Assembly: GCF_003731635.1 (NCBI RefSeq)
Contig: NZ_RCUA01000032.1
Span: forward strand, 188,598 to 252,597
Length of the DNA: 64,000 nucleotides
Direction of reading: 5' to 3'
From: Marisediminitalea oceani
GTDB lineage: Bacteria; Pseudomonadota; Gammaproteobacteria; Enterobacterales; Alteromonadaceae
Shown: positions 44,496 to 55,302 of the stretch, one piece after another
Layout of the letters: every line of letters starts with the position of its first letter
How positions within the stretch are numbered: position 1 is the first letter of the stretch
Program-made: the position numbers and the translations under genes
The notes under the pieces: generated by a model
The model's input: the letters and a program-made list of their open reading frames with translations, nothing else
The model's database searches: none
Told to the model about the DNA's origin: nothing

Positions 44496-45995
44496 ATGAC
44501 AATACCACCCAAACAAATAGTAATAGCCGGCGGCGGCACCGCAGGATGGATAGCCGCCGCAGCGCTGGCCCGCAAAATGGGGCCACTGGTTAATATCAGA
44601 CTGGTGGAATCCAGCACCATTGGCACCATTGGTGTGGGAGAAGCGACCATCCCACCCTTACGTACGTTTCATAAATTGCTGCAAATCGACGAGCAGGCGT
44701 TTATGCGCGCCACCGCCGCCACTTTTAAGCTCGGCATCCGGTTTGAAAACTGGGGGCGCATTGGTGAGCAGTACATTCACTCTTTTGGTATGACCGGCCA
44801 GCAAAGCTGGCTGGCCGAGTTTGTGCACTTTTATCTGAGCGCCAAAGCCCGCGGGCTGGAAGGCGACTACGGTGACTATTGCTTTGAGCTCGAAGCCGCT
44901 CGTCAGCACAAGTTTGCCACCTCAACGCAGAGTAATATTCAGTATGCCTATCATCTGGACGCCGGCAATTACGTAGCGTTTTTAAAGCGCTTTTGCAGCA
45001 ACCTCGGCGTTACCCATTGCGATGGGGTTATCAGCCAGGTTCTACAACACGACAATGGCGATATTAAAGCGCTCAGACTGGCCAGTGGCGAGCTGATTGA
45101 AGGTGACTTTTTTATCGATTGCACCGGCTTTAAAGGACTGCTGATTGAGGAAACCCTGCACACCGGTTACGAAGACTGGTCGCACTGGTTACTCTGTGAC
45201 AGCGCCTGTGCCGTACAAACCACCAGCACGGAGCCAGTCGCGCCCTTTACCCGCTCTGCCGCGCATCATGCCGGTTGGCAGTGGGAAATTCCGCTGCAGC
45301 ACCGCACCGGCAATGGCAACGTTTACAGTAGCGCGTTTATGGATGACAACGAAGCCAGCGAACAGCTTATGCAAAACGTTAAGGGCGAAGCGATTACCAC
45401 ACCCAGAACCCTGCGTTTTAAAACCGGCCGACGTAACAAAGCCTGGCATCGCAACTGCCTGGCTCTGGGCCTGGCCAGTGGCTTTGTGGAGCCGCTGGAG
45501 TCCACCAGTATTCATCTGGTGATTATGGGGATCACCCGGTTTATGCAGTTGTTTCCTCACGGCGGCAATTATCAGGCGCTGACAGACGAATACAACCAGC
45601 AAACCCAACTGGAGCTGGAACGCATTCGCGACTTTATTATTCTGCATTATCACGTCACCCAGCGCGACGACAGCCCGTTTTGGGAGCACTGTAAAAACAT
45701 GACTGTCCCAGACTCTCTGCAAACGCGCATTGCCTTATTTAAAGAGCAGGCGCATGCCTTCCAGAAGCAGAACGAACTGTTCCGGGTAGACTCCTGGGCG
45801 CAGGTAATGCTGGGCCAGGGCGTAACGCCGGATTATCACCATCCGGCTGCCGCCATGCTGTCGGATGCACAACTTAATCAGTCTATGCAGCAGCAACGCC
45901 AGCGAGTGCTTCAGGCCGTCGCTCAGTTGCCCGCTCATGAAGACTTTATACGCCGCTACTGCGCCACACCACAAAAGGCCGAGGCCCTTTTGTGA
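44496..45995 (+). CDS. Tryptophan-halogenase-family flavoprotein
   Basis: 499 residues. FAD motif IVIAGGGTAGWIAAAALA at the N-terminus, GVGEATIPPLRTF with the nearby lysine of the family (TAATFKLGIRFENWG), the WxWxIP signature (GWQWEIPLQHRTGNG) and the second nucleotide stretch ALGLASGFVEPLESTSIHL. The active-site residues needed for halogenation appear present. In TonB-receptor operons of marine bacteria, homologues are of unproven substrate and may act on a pathway component rather than free tryptophan. Confidence 0.88.
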   Translation: MTIPPKQIVIAGGGTAGWIAAAALARKMGPLVNIRLVESSTIGTIGVGEATIPPLRTFHKLLQIDEQAFMRATAATFKLGIRFENWGRIGEQYIHSFGMTGQQSWLAEFVHFYLSAKARGLEGDYGDYCFELEAARQHKFATSTQSNIQYAYHLDAGNYVAFLKRFCSNLGVTHCDGVISQVLQHDNGDIKALRLASGELIEGDFFIDCTGFKGLLIEETLHTGYEDWSHWLLCDSACAVQTTSTEPVAPFTRSAAHHAGWQWEIPLQHRTGNGNVYSSAFMDDNEASEQLMQNVKGEAITTPRTLRFKTGRRNKAWHRNCLALGLASGFVEPLESTSIHLVIMGITRFMQLFPHGGNYQALTDEYNQQTQLELERIRDFIILHYHVTQRDDSPFWEHCKNMTVPDSLQTRIALFKEQAHAFQKQNELFRVDSWAQVMLGQGVTPDYHHPAAAMLSDAQLNQSMQQQRQRVLQAVAQLPAHEDFIRRYCATPQKAEALL

Positions 45996-46044
45996 GTGAT
46001 ACCGTATAAAGCACACATTTACCGAAGTACCAAAAGGAGATTCA

Positions 46045-47040
46045 ATGTCAGTTAAATCCATCCCATCACGTGTGCTTGGCGCATCCGGGCTTGCAGTCAG
46101 TGAAGTCGGCTTGGGCTGCTGGCAGCTGGGTGGCGACTTCGGCCCCATTGACGAGCCCACGGCAAAAGCCATACTCGAACAAGCCGTTGCCGACGGCATT
46201 ACGTTTTTCGATACCGCCGATGTCTATGGCGCCGGGCAGAGTGAGAGCTACGTGGGCGAAGTACTGGCAGCGATTGCACCTAGTGCGGTAATCGCCACCA
46301 AATATGGCCGCGGCGAAGGCACCTACCCGGATGGCTATTCCCTGCAGGACCTGCGCGACTCAGTAAAGCGTGCCCAGGACCGATTACAGCGGGACAGCCT
46401 GGACTTACTGCAACTGCACTGTATCCCGGAGCAGGTACTCAGCGAAGGCGCTATTTTTGACTGGCTCCGTGAAGTACAGCAGGAAGGCCATATTCAGCAT
46501 TTCGGCGCCAGTGTGGAAACCCTGCGCGAAGCGCATATTTGTTTGCAGCATGCCGACCTGACCTCACTGCAAATCATTTTTAACCTGATGCGCCAGCGCC
46601 CGGTCACCGAGTTGCTGGATCAGGCCGCAGCCCAACAGGTGGGCATTATCGTACGCCTGCCGCTGGCCAGTGGCATGTTAACCGGTAAGTTTGATCAGCA
46701 CACCCGGTTTGCCGACAGCGATCACCGCAACTTTAATAAAGACGGCGATGCCTTCAGCGTGGGCGAAACCTTCAGCGGTATTGAGTTCAATAAAGGTCTG
46801 GCACTGGTTAAGCAGTTGGAAGACTTTAAACCGGCGTCACTCAACATGGCGCAATTTGCCATGCGCTGGATCCTCGATCATCCGGCCGTGTCGGCCATTA
46901 TTCCCGGCGCCAGCTCTGCCAGACAGGTATCGCAAAATGCCGCCATCGCGGGATTACCGCCGCTCGATGAAGAATTGCATAACGCCCTGTTTGCGTTCTA
47001 TGTAAAAGACATAGAGCCACTCATTCGCTGCGAGGTTTAA
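46045..47040 (+). CDS. Aldo/keto reductase
   Basis: 331-residue NADP-dependent TIM-barrel reductase. Start (VLGASGLAVSEVGLGCWQLG), catalytic Asp/Tyr region (FFDTADVYGAGQSESYVG), the Lys of IATKYGRGE, His of LDLLQLHCIP, and the cofactor loop ISA-type segment AIIPGASSARQV all fit. AAGGAG precedes the ATG. It follows the halogenase by 49 bases on the same strand, so a role in processing imported sugars is likely. It differs clearly from the second reductase at 49720. Confidence 0.9.
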   Translation: MSVKSIPSRVLGASGLAVSEVGLGCWQLGGDFGPIDEPTAKAILEQAVADGITFFDTADVYGAGQSESYVGEVLAAIAPSAVIATKYGRGEGTYPDGYSLQDLRDSVKRAQDRLQRDSLDLLQLHCIPEQVLSEGAIFDWLREVQQEGHIQHFGASVETLREAHICLQHADLTSLQIIFNLMRQRPVTELLDQAAAQQVGIIVRLPLASGMLTGKFDQHTRFADSDHRNFNKDGDAFSVGETFSGIEFNKGLALVKQLEDFKPASLNMAQFAMRWILDHPAVSAIIPGASSARQVSQNAAIAGLPPLDEELHNALFAFYVKDIEPLIRCEV

Positions 47041-47203
47041 CTCCCTTTTTGCAGTCAGTGGCATGCTCTCCCATTGCTGTCACTGACTCGCTTTTTCTAC
47101 CCCTCTCAAGTGATGAAATCACAATAGCGATAACCGATACCGTAATTTTAATTGCCCGCCAGATTGATAACCTTTTGTTTACAATTAAAAACGGAGAGAC
47201 TGC

Positions 47204-49672
47204 GTGCTAAAACCACTTCTTGCTGTCGCCATTGCCGGCGCCTTTGCCACTGCGTCAACAATCACCCTGGCGGCTACCCCTAAGCTTAATGATAAGCAGT
47301 ATTTCAGCCAGCCGAGTCTGGATGTGGTTGTGTTCAGCAACTGGTACAACGGTTTATTTGGTGATTCCAAAATTAGTGGTGTTGAGCTGATTCATTTTGG
47401 CGAGCGCACCGCAACCAATGGTGATGTGCGACTCAGTGCCACGCCTGAACAGTGGGATCCCATTCCCACCTTTGTGGAGCGCAAAGTCGATCAGGCATCG
47501 GGTACCATCAGCGCCACTCTCGCGTATCCGGAGTATGACTTTACCTACACCATTACCGCCAGGCCCATCAACAACGGCGTTGAAATTACCCTGTCGTCGC
47601 CCAACCCGCTACCGCCTGCTCTGGAAGGTAAAGCCGGCTTCAATATGGAATTCTTGCCGGCCATCTATATGGAAACCAGCTTTCTGGCCGACGGCAAACC
47701 CGGCAGCTTCCCGCTCTACCCCACTGGCGTAAAAGAAATCATCGGCGAGCATGAGCCACAACCTCTGGTCACCGGTCAACACCTGGTTCTCGCTCCGGAG
47801 AGCCCGCAGAAACGGGTATCAATTAAGTCAGAATCACTGCCTCTGGCGCTTTATGACGGGCGTGCCAAGGCCCAGAATGGCTGGTATGTGGTGCGAGGTC
47901 TGCTACCTGCCGGCAAGAGCGGTACGCTGGCTAAATGGCAGCTAACGGCCAGTACTGATGACAACTGGTTACGTGCGCCGGTTATTGGCCATTCACAGGT
48001 AGGTTATCTGCCGCAACAAACCAAGCGCGCTGTCATCGAGCTGGATGCCAGAGCCACACTTTCCGGCGATGCCGAGTTATTACGGGTTAATCCCGACGGC
48101 ACCACGACCACCGTTAAAAAGCGCCAGCCTGAAAAGCACGACAACTACACCCGATATCAGTATGCGGTGTTTGATTTCAGCGATGTCACCACCAGCGGTG
48201 TGTACCAGTTGCGCTATGGCGAAACCACCACCGCGCCATTTTCGATTGATGCCTCGGTGCTGGATAACGCCTGGCACCCTACCCTCGACCACTATTTCCC
48301 GGTACAGATGGATCACATGCTGATCAACGAAGCCTACCGGGTGTGGCATGGCGCCTCTCACCTGGATGATGCTTTGCAGGCTCCGGTAAATCACACCCAC
48401 TTTGATTTATATGCTCAGGGCCCCACTACCGACACACCCTACGAACCGGGCGAGCATATTCCCGGGCTTAACGTAGGCGGCTGGTATGATGCCGGTGATT
48501 ACGATATCCGCACGCAGACGCAGTATCACACCATTACCTCACTGGTACAGACCTGGGAAGAATTTGGCCTGACCCGTGATACCACGCTGGTTGATTACGA
48601 ACGCAAATATGTGGATATTCATGTGCCGGACGGCAAGCCCGATCTGTTACAGCAAATAGAGCACGGCAGTCTGGCATTGCTGGCGCAGTATAAAGCGGTC
48701 GGTCACGCTATTCCTGGCATTATCGTGCCCGATTTAAGCCAGTATACTCACCTCGGTGACGGCCTCACCATGACCGACAATCTGATCTACGATCCGGCCA
48801 TGAGTGATACCGAATCGGATGGCACACGCAGCGGTGTATTTGACGACCGCTGGGCGTTTACCAGCAAATCCACCCCGCTTAACTACGGATCTATGGCAGC
48901 ACTGGCCGCAGCGAGTCGCGCCATGGCCGACTACAATCCGGCTCTGGCTGGGGAGTGCCGAGACACCGCTATTGCCGCGTGGCAGGAGGAAGCAAGCCAT
49001 GCACCGGATATGTTTAAGGTGGGCAATACCACCGGCGGTGGTCTGGAAGAGGAAAAACTCAAAGCTGCAGTAGAGCTGCTGATTACCACCGGCGACAAAA
49101 AATACCAGCGCGCAGTAAAAGACTTACTGCCCTATATCGAAGGGGAATTCAATCGTGCGGCGGTGATTGCTATTCGCGCTCTACCGCACATGGACAAGGC
49201 TTATGCACAGCGCATTCGCCGGGCGGCACAGAAATATAAACCAGCGCTTGAAGCCGCCACCAGCAAAAACCCGTTCGGTGTCACCATTACCGAATACGGC
49301 TGGGCGGGCAATGGTACTGTTTTGCAGATGGCAATTACCCAGTACTACCTGCACACTGCCTTTCCTGATTTATTCGATGCTGAGTTAATTTACCGCTCTC
49401 TCGACTACCTGTACGGCACCCACCCGGACTCCGACATTTCCTTTGTTTCTAATGTCGGTACGGTTTCGAAAAAAGTGGCGTATGGTATGAACCGGGCTGA
49501 CTACTCGTTTATCAGTGGTGCCATCGTGCCGGGGGTATTAATTCTGAAGCCGGACTTGCCGGAAAATAAAGAAAACTGGCCATTCCTGTGGGGCGAAAAT
49601 GAGTATGTGATCAACGTGGGCGGGCTTTATCTGTTTACCGTTAATGCAGCCCTTGCGCTGGCGGAGCGCTAG
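47204..49672 (+). CDS. Glycoside hydrolase family 9 protein (CelD_N plus GH9)
   Basis: 822 residues with a signal peptide (LAVAIAGAFATASTITLA). An N-terminal extension of about 260 residues of unclear fold precedes an Ig-like CelD_N domain (HSQVGYLPQQTKRAVIEL to ITAPFSI-like strands) and the (alpha/alpha)6 GH9 domain: GLNVGGWYDAGDYDIRTQ contains the catalytic Asp pair, THPDSDISFVSNVG the His-type loop, and WGENEYVINVGG the catalytic Glu. GTG start with GGAGAG at good spacing. GH9 enzymes attack beta-1,4-glucans or related beta-glycosides; the locus suggests an exported or periplasmic partner of the TonB receptor. Confidence 0.9.
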   Translation: MLKPLLAVAIAGAFATASTITLAATPKLNDKQYFSQPSLDVVVFSNWYNGLFGDSKISGVELIHFGERTATNGDVRLSATPEQWDPIPTFVERKVDQASGTISATLAYPEYDFTYTITARPINNGVEITLSSPNPLPPALEGKAGFNMEFLPAIYMETSFLADGKPGSFPLYPTGVKEIIGEHEPQPLVTGQHLVLAPESPQKRVSIKSESLPLALYDGRAKAQNGWYVVRGLLPAGKSGTLAKWQLTASTDDNWLRAPVIGHSQVGYLPQQTKRAVIELDARATLSGDAELLRVNPDGTTTTVKKRQPEKHDNYTRYQYAVFDFSDVTTSGVYQLRYGETTTAPFSIDASVLDNAWHPTLDHYFPVQMDHMLINEAYRVWHGASHLDDALQAPVNHTHFDLYAQGPTTDTPYEPGEHIPGLNVGGWYDAGDYDIRTQTQYHTITSLVQTWEEFGLTRDTTLVDYERKYVDIHVPDGKPDLLQQIEHGSLALLAQYKAVGHAIPGIIVPDLSQYTHLGDGLTMTDNLIYDPAMSDTESDGTRSGVFDDRWAFTSKSTPLNYGSMAALAAASRAMADYNPALAGECRDTAIAAWQEEASHAPDMFKVGNTTGGGLEEEKLKAAVELLITTGDKKYQRAVKDLLPYIEGEFNRAAVIAIRALPHMDKAYAQRIRRAAQKYKPALEAATSKNPFGVTITEYGWAGNGTVLQMAITQYYLHTAFPDLFDAELIYRSLDYLYGTHPDSDISFVSNVGTVSKKVAYGMNRADYSFISGAIVPGVLILKPDLPENKENWPFLWGENEYVINVGGLYLFTVNAALALAER

Positions 49673-49686
49673 CCTTGAAAGAGAGT

Positions 49687-49711
49687 CAGTTCACCCGGGG
49701 TGGGTGAACTG
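49687..49711. terminator. Bidirectional terminator between GH9 and the reductase
   Basis: CAGTTCACCC (49687-49696) and GGGTGAACTG (49702-49711) are perfect 10-bp arms around GGGGT, between two convergent genes. Confidence 0.85.
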
Positions 49712-49719
49712 ATTTGTGA

Positions 49720-50712
49720 TTACTCGTCGGCAAAATCCTCGGTATCGATGTCGGCCTGAACGCCGGCCGGATAACGAGCTCCTTTTACCGTCTGGCGATT
49801 GATCAGCTCATCGGCCTTCACCAGCAATTCCGGTGGCAGTTGCAGGCCGCTGGCCTGTAAATCTTCTATAAGATGTGCTTCGCTGCTGGTACCCGGCAGT
49901 GCGTGAATGTGCTCTCCCTGCGCCAATACCCAGGCCATGGCTAACTGTGCCGGGGTAATGTCTGCAGAGGCCGCCAGTGATGCAAAGTCGGCGTACAACT
50001 GCTGATTAGCAGTCCAGTTATCGCCCTGGAAGCGGGGCATACCTTTACGGATATCACCTTCGCCCATGCTGGCCGGATCGACGCCACCAGCAAGATAACC
50101 ACGAGCCAGCGGACTGAATGCCACAAAGTCTACACCTAAGTCTTTACAGGCATCGAGCACCGCGATTTCGGCATTGCGGGTCCACAGGGAATACTCGGTT
50201 TGCAGCGCCGCAATGGGATATTCGCCATGAGCTTTTCGCAGCGTTTCAGCCGAGACTTCCGATAATCCCACAGCGCCTATTTTGCCGGCTTTAACCATAT
50301 CACCCAAGGTACCCACGCTTTCCTCTACCGGCACATCCGGATCAATACGGTGCAGATAATACAGGTCGATATGGTCTGTTTGCAGGCTGGTTAACGCGGT
50401 ATCCAGAGTGGCTTTTAAGGTGGCCGGATGGCCATCAATAGTGCGCTTGCCGTTAACGCCGGTCATGCCGCATTTACTGGCCAGAAAGATATCCTTGCGA
50501 AACGGTTTAATCGCTTCGCCAACCATCTTTTCGTTACTGCCAAAACCATACAGTGCTGCCGTATCAAAATGCGTGACACCCGCATCAAAGGCTTTGGTCA
50601 GCAGGCTGGTCGCCGTGGCCTGATCGACCTTTTTGGCATAGGCATGGTTGAGGTTCATACACCCCAGGCCAATTTCTGATACCAGGCGGCCAGCCAGTTT
50701 GCGTTGTAACAT
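49720..50712 (-). CDS. Aldo/keto reductase in the ligI-ligC operon
   Basis: 330 residues with the full aldo/keto reductase pattern: LVSEIGLGCMNLNHAY, THFDTAALYGFGSNEKMVG (catalytic Asp and Tyr), FLASKCGMTGVNGKR (Lys), DLYYLHRIDPDVPVEE (His), and IHALPGTSSEAHLIEDL at the cofactor site. It begins 38 bases after the ligC stop on the same strand, so it probably serves aromatic catabolism (an aldehyde or keto intermediate), but no such step is required in the known protocatechuate 4,5-pathway. Confidence 0.9.
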   Translation of the reverse strand: MLQRKLAGRLVSEIGLGCMNLNHAYAKKVDQATATSLLTKAFDAGVTHFDTAALYGFGSNEKMVGEAIKPFRKDIFLASKCGMTGVNGKRTIDGHPATLKATLDTALTSLQTDHIDLYYLHRIDPDVPVEESVGTLGDMVKAGKIGAVGLSEVSAETLRKAHGEYPIAALQTEYSLWTRNAEIAVLDACKDLGVDFVAFSPLARGYLAGGVDPASMGEGDIRKGMPRFQGDNWTANQQLYADFASLAASADITPAQLAMAWVLAQGEHIHALPGTSSEAHLIEDLQASGLQLPPELLVKADELINRQTVKGARYPAGVQADIDTEDFADE

Positions 50713-50750
50713 AGCGCTAATCCCTTCGGTTTACTGAGTACTGAGATAAA

Positions 50751-51695
50751 TTACTGAGCGTTTAGCTGCTGCTCAAGCTCATACAGTACACGATAACAGT
50801 CAAAGACCTTGGCAACACTGCTATTCGGCTCGCGCCCTTCGTTGATGGCCGCGACAAACTCACGGTCCTGCAGCTCAATACCATTCATCGATACATCTAC
50901 CTGCGACACATCTATAGCATTTTCCCGGCCGTCAACCAGGTCATCATAACGGGCAATGTAGGTGCCGTTGTCACAGATATAACGGAAGAACGTACCCAGC
51001 GGGCCGTCGTTATTAAATGATAGAGACAGCGTACACACCGCGCCATTTTCAGCCAGCAGTTGAATAGACATATCCATGGCGATACCCAGCTCCGGGTGAA
51101 CTGGCCCCTGGATAGCATTCGCCTTAACGACTTTGCTGCCTGCCTGATAGGCAAACAAATCTACCGTGTGAGCGGCATGGTGCCACAGCAGGTGATCGGT
51201 CCATGAACGCGGCTCGCCTTTGGCATTAATATTCTTGCGGCGGAAGAAGTACGTCTGCACATCCATTTGCTGAATGTTGAGCTCACCGGCGGTAATTTTG
51301 TTATGCACATACTGGTGCGACGGGTTAAAGCGACGGGTATGACCCACCATGCACACCTTACCGGTTTCTTCCTGTACTTTGAGCACTTCCTGGGCATCTT
51401 CCCAACTGTCAGCCAGCGGAATTTCAACCTGCACATGCTTGCCCGCTTTCATACAGGCAATCGCCTGGGCGGCGTGCATCTGCGTTGGGGTGCACAGGAT
51501 CACGGCATCGGCGTCACTCTCCAGCGCCTCTTCCAGCGAGGTATAAACATTGGGGATGGCATATTCGTCTGCCACCGCCTGGGTTTTCGCTGCGTCACGA
51601 CCTACCAGGCCTACTACCTCAGCGCTATCAATATTTTTCAGACCATCTAAATGCTTGATGCCAAACGCACCCGGTCCTACGACAACAATCTTCAT
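50751..51695 (-). CDS. ligC: 4-carboxy-2-hydroxymuconate-6-semialdehyde dehydrogenase
   Basis: Oxidises CHMS (as its cyclic hemiacetal) to 2-pyrone-4,6-dicarboxylate with NADP. 314 residues, the LigC length. Gfo/Idh/MocA nucleotide motif VVGPGAFGIKHLDGL at the N-terminus, then GRDAAKTQAVADEY, GKHVQVEIPLADSWE, MVGHTRRFNPSHQY, a FFRRKNINAKGEPRSWTDH loop and DLFAYQAG. ATG 51695 (MKIVVVG) is preceded by GGGAG; upstream codons are not family-like. Middle gene of ligI-ligC-reductase. Confidence 0.9.
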   Translation of the reverse strand: MKIVVVGPGAFGIKHLDGLKNIDSAEVVGLVGRDAAKTQAVADEYAIPNVYTSLEEALESDADAVILCTPTQMHAAQAIACMKAGKHVQVEIPLADSWEDAQEVLKVQEETGKVCMVGHTRRFNPSHQYVHNKITAGELNIQQMDVQTYFFRRKNINAKGEPRSWTDHLLWHHAAHTVDLFAYQAGSKVVKANAIQGPVHPELGIAMDMSIQLLAENGAVCTLSLSFNNDGPLGTFFRYICDNGTYIARYDDLVDGRENAIDVSQVDVSMNGIELQDREFVAAINEGREPNSSVAKVFDCYRVLYELEQQLNAQ

Positions 51696-51745
51696 AAAAA
51701 CTCCCGTTTCGTTACTACCGGCGTTGAAATCTGCCGGCACGGTGT

Positions 51746-52639
51746 CTAATCCGCCCAGTACAGGCGCATAGGGTTATCAATCAGTAATTTTTTCTGCAGT
51801 GCCTCAGTTGGCGCAATTTTGGGGATCATGTCCACCAGATGGCCATCGTCAGGCATGTGCGACTTCATATTGGGATGCGGCCAGTCGGTACCCCACAAAA
51901 CACGGTCCGGGAAACGTTCCACCACGGTTCTGGCAAACGGCACCACATCTTCGTAGCTGCCAGTCGGGCCAACCTTTGAGATGCGCTCCGGGCAGCTGAC
52001 CTTGCTCCAGAAGTTTTCGTTCTCTGCCAGCAGCTTTAAAAACAGCGCAAACTCAGGGCCATCCAAGGGCTTACTCACATCCGGTCGACCCATATGATCC
52101 ACCACCACGGTGGTTGGCAGCGCAGTAAAGAAATCGTATAGCTCGGGCAGCTCCTGAGCTTCGAAGTAGATCACAATATGCCAGCCCAACGGCTTAATTT
52201 TGTCGGCAATCACCTTCAGCGCATCAAACGGTAATGCATCCACCAGACGCTTAACAAAGTTAAAGCGAACCCCGCGTACGCCCGCTTCATGCAAACTTTG
52301 CAGCGCTTCATCGGTAATAGACTCGGTAACCGTAGCCACCCCGCGAGCCAGGCCATTGGAGTGATTCAATGCATCCACCAGCGCCCGGTTATCAGCACCA
52401 TGGCAGGTGGCCTGAACAATCACGTTACGGCTGAAACCAAGGTAATCACGCAATGCCCACAACTGATCTTTAGACGCATCGCAAGGGGTGTACTTACGCT
52501 GTGGCGCAAAGGGAAACTGGTCACCGGGGCCAAACACATGACAGTGCGCATCCACCGCGCCTTCCGGTACCTTAAAGTCTGGTACCGATGGTGACTGATG
52601 CCAGTGCAACCAGTCAGCATCTACAACAAATTGGCTCAT
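51746..52639 (-). CDS. ligI: 2-pyrone-4,6-dicarboxylate hydrolase
   Basis: Hydrolyses the lactone 2-pyrone-4,6-dicarboxylate to 4-oxalomesaconate, without a bound metal in the characterised enzymes. 297 residues, amidohydrolase barrel: VDAHCHVFGPGDQFPFAP, VIQVTCHG-like strand IVQATCHGADNRALVDAL, VRGVRFNFVKRL, VVDHMGRPDVSKP and LWGTDWPHPNMKS. ATG 52639 follows AGGAG. It heads an operon with ligC and an aldo/keto reductase, and its product is the substrate of the ligU-ligJ pair 15 kb away. Confidence 0.93.
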   Translation of the reverse strand: MSQFVVDADWLHWHQSPSVPDFKVPEGAVDAHCHVFGPGDQFPFAPQRKYTPCDASKDQLWALRDYLGFSRNVIVQATCHGADNRALVDALNHSNGLARGVATVTESITDEALQSLHEAGVRGVRFNFVKRLVDALPFDALKVIADKIKPLGWHIVIYFEAQELPELYDFFTALPTTVVVDHMGRPDVSKPLDGPEFALFLKLLAENENFWSKVSCPERISKVGPTGSYEDVVPFARTVVERFPDRVLWGTDWPHPNMKSHMPDDGHLVDMIPKIAPTEALQKKLLIDNPMRLYWAD

Positions 52640-52999
52640 GACCCGCTCCTGAGTATTGGTTGCCCGCTTATGCCTGTTGGGTAACAACCTGTTGATTCGC
52701 CGGACTTTCAGCGCTTTGCAAAAACAACCATAACGAAAAAGTACAATCAAAAGATGAAAATATACAATGTCGTTGGCGATACTAAAGCGCAGGCCCGTAC
52801 AGTATTTACGCTATAGTATGCGCCACCTGTTATGCGCTTGCAGTTTAGAAAACTGCTAAACGCCATTAGTTTTTCCTATATCGAAATATTAAAACCGCAC
52901 TAAATAAAACCAGAAAAAACCTATAAAACCCATTTATTACATAACGTTAAATAATCAACCCGAGTATAAATAAGCATTATTTAGTAATTAATCTTGTCA
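52640..52999. other. 360-base intergenic region between ligI and pobR
   Basis: No gene is seen. The strongly A+T-rich half near pobR (52860-52990) follows the regulator's 3' end. The promoter for ligI on the minus strand should lie in 52640-52800, where the motif shared with pobA is found (52736-52747). No convincing terminator for pobR was recognised. Confidence 0.6.
52736..52747. promoter_or_regulatory. AAAAAGTACAAT motif, upstream of ligI
   Basis: AAAAAGTACAA occurs here, 97 bases upstream of the ligI ATG, and again upstream of pobA (53949-53959). A candidate binding site for the AraC-type regulator encoded between them. Confidence 0.45.
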
Positions 53000-53887
53000 T
53001 CATTTACGTTTCTGCTGGCGAAACTCACCGGCGGTAGTGCCTTCCATTTGTTTGAAGAAACGACAGAAATAACCGGTGTCTTTAAACCCCAGGGTAAGCG
53101 CTATCTCATCCAGGGTTTGCTGGGTGTAAACTAAGCGCCGCCGGGCTTCACTGATCAGTCGCTGATGCACCAGCCGTTTAGGCGTTTGCGAAAGCTGCTG
53201 ACGACAGATACGGCTTAGAGTTGATACCGACACAAACAATTTTTCAGCATACTCATCAATGGTCATATGATCCTGATAGTGCTTGTCGATAAGTTCCCGA
53301 AAGCCCAGCAGAATACGGTTTTCCCTACCAGAAGGGCCGCTTTGAACCGAGTCGAGCTGGCGTTGCCGGGCAATAGTGATAAACAGCAGCTTTAACAACA
53401 ACCGGATAGTGGTAGACGCGCCGGGATCGCTGATGTGCATTTCATCGGCCAGCATCATCAGATAGCTGAAATAGCGCTCTGCCTGGCGGGCACTGCGAAA
53501 CTCAATGGTTTGCGGTAACCACACCAACTGGTTAAACGCACTGACATCCTCGCCCATTTCCATATTGGCAATCACATCGGCATTAATGGATAACACAAAG
53601 CCTTTGGTGTTGGGCGCAAAGTGAAAACCATGCACTACCCCGGGCGGTAAGGTAACCACCCAGTTGCCAGACAGGTTATGCACCTCGTCATCGAGCTGCA
53701 CCTGCCACTGACTGTCGAAGGCACAGATGATCTGAGCCAGATTAGCGTGCCGGTGCGGTTTAATTTCCCAGCCTAAGTCGGCACTGCGCGACTGAATATC
53801 CTCCAGATGCACAAAGTCCGGCTGCATGCGCATAAAGGATTCACCGTAGAGGTCGTAAAACGGGATCTGCTTTTGCGTTGTTGTCAA
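53000..53887 (-). CDS. pobR: AraC-family regulator of pobA (PobR-like)
   Basis: 295 residues. The N-terminal cupin-like effector domain (IPFYDLYGESF, IKPHRHANLAQIICAFD, WVVTLPPGVVHGFHFAP) is that of AraC-type PobR/PobC regulators, which sense 4-hydroxybenzoate. The C-terminal AraC helix-turn-helix has VSTLSRICRQQLSQTPKRL and LGFKDTGYFCRFFKQMEG. The start is TTG, supported by AGGAG at correct spacing. It is divergent from pobA with about 160 bases between starts. Confidence 0.9.
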   Translation of the reverse strand: MTTTQKQIPFYDLYGESFMRMQPDFVHLEDIQSRSADLGWEIKPHRHANLAQIICAFDSQWQVQLDDEVHNLSGNWVVTLPPGVVHGFHFAPNTKGFVLSINADVIANMEMGEDVSAFNQLVWLPQTIEFRSARQAERYFSYLMMLADEMHISDPGASTTIRLLLKLLFITIARQRQLDSVQSGPSGRENRILLGFRELIDKHYQDHMTIDEYAEKLFVSVSTLSRICRQQLSQTPKRLVHQRLISEARRRLVYTQQTLDEIALTLGFKDTGYFCRFFKQMEGTTAGEFRQQKRK

Positions 53888-53948
53888 AACGGTTCTCCTG
53901 GCGGGCTTATAACAGCCACGGGCAGTGACAAAAAATTAACATATGATT

Positions 53949-53960
53949 AAAAAGTACAAC
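53949..53960. promoter_or_regulatory. AAAAAGTACAAC motif, pobR-pobA promoter
   Basis: Shares AAAAAGTACAA with the ligI upstream region, about 90 bases upstream of the pobA ATG, in the divergent promoter. Likely PobR operator core. Confidence 0.45.
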
Positions 53961-53982
53961 ACTTTAAAGGATAAGTGAATAA

Positions 53983-55257
<1,275 letters not shown>

Positions 55258-55302
55258 TAACGCTGTTCCTGCATAACGTAGCGTCTGCGCTTTAACCAGA
55301 CG

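Noticed and set aside
45189-45722. 177-codon open frame antisense to the halogenase-like gene
   Set aside because: Antisense shadow of a well-supported gene; no motif and no ribosome-binding site.
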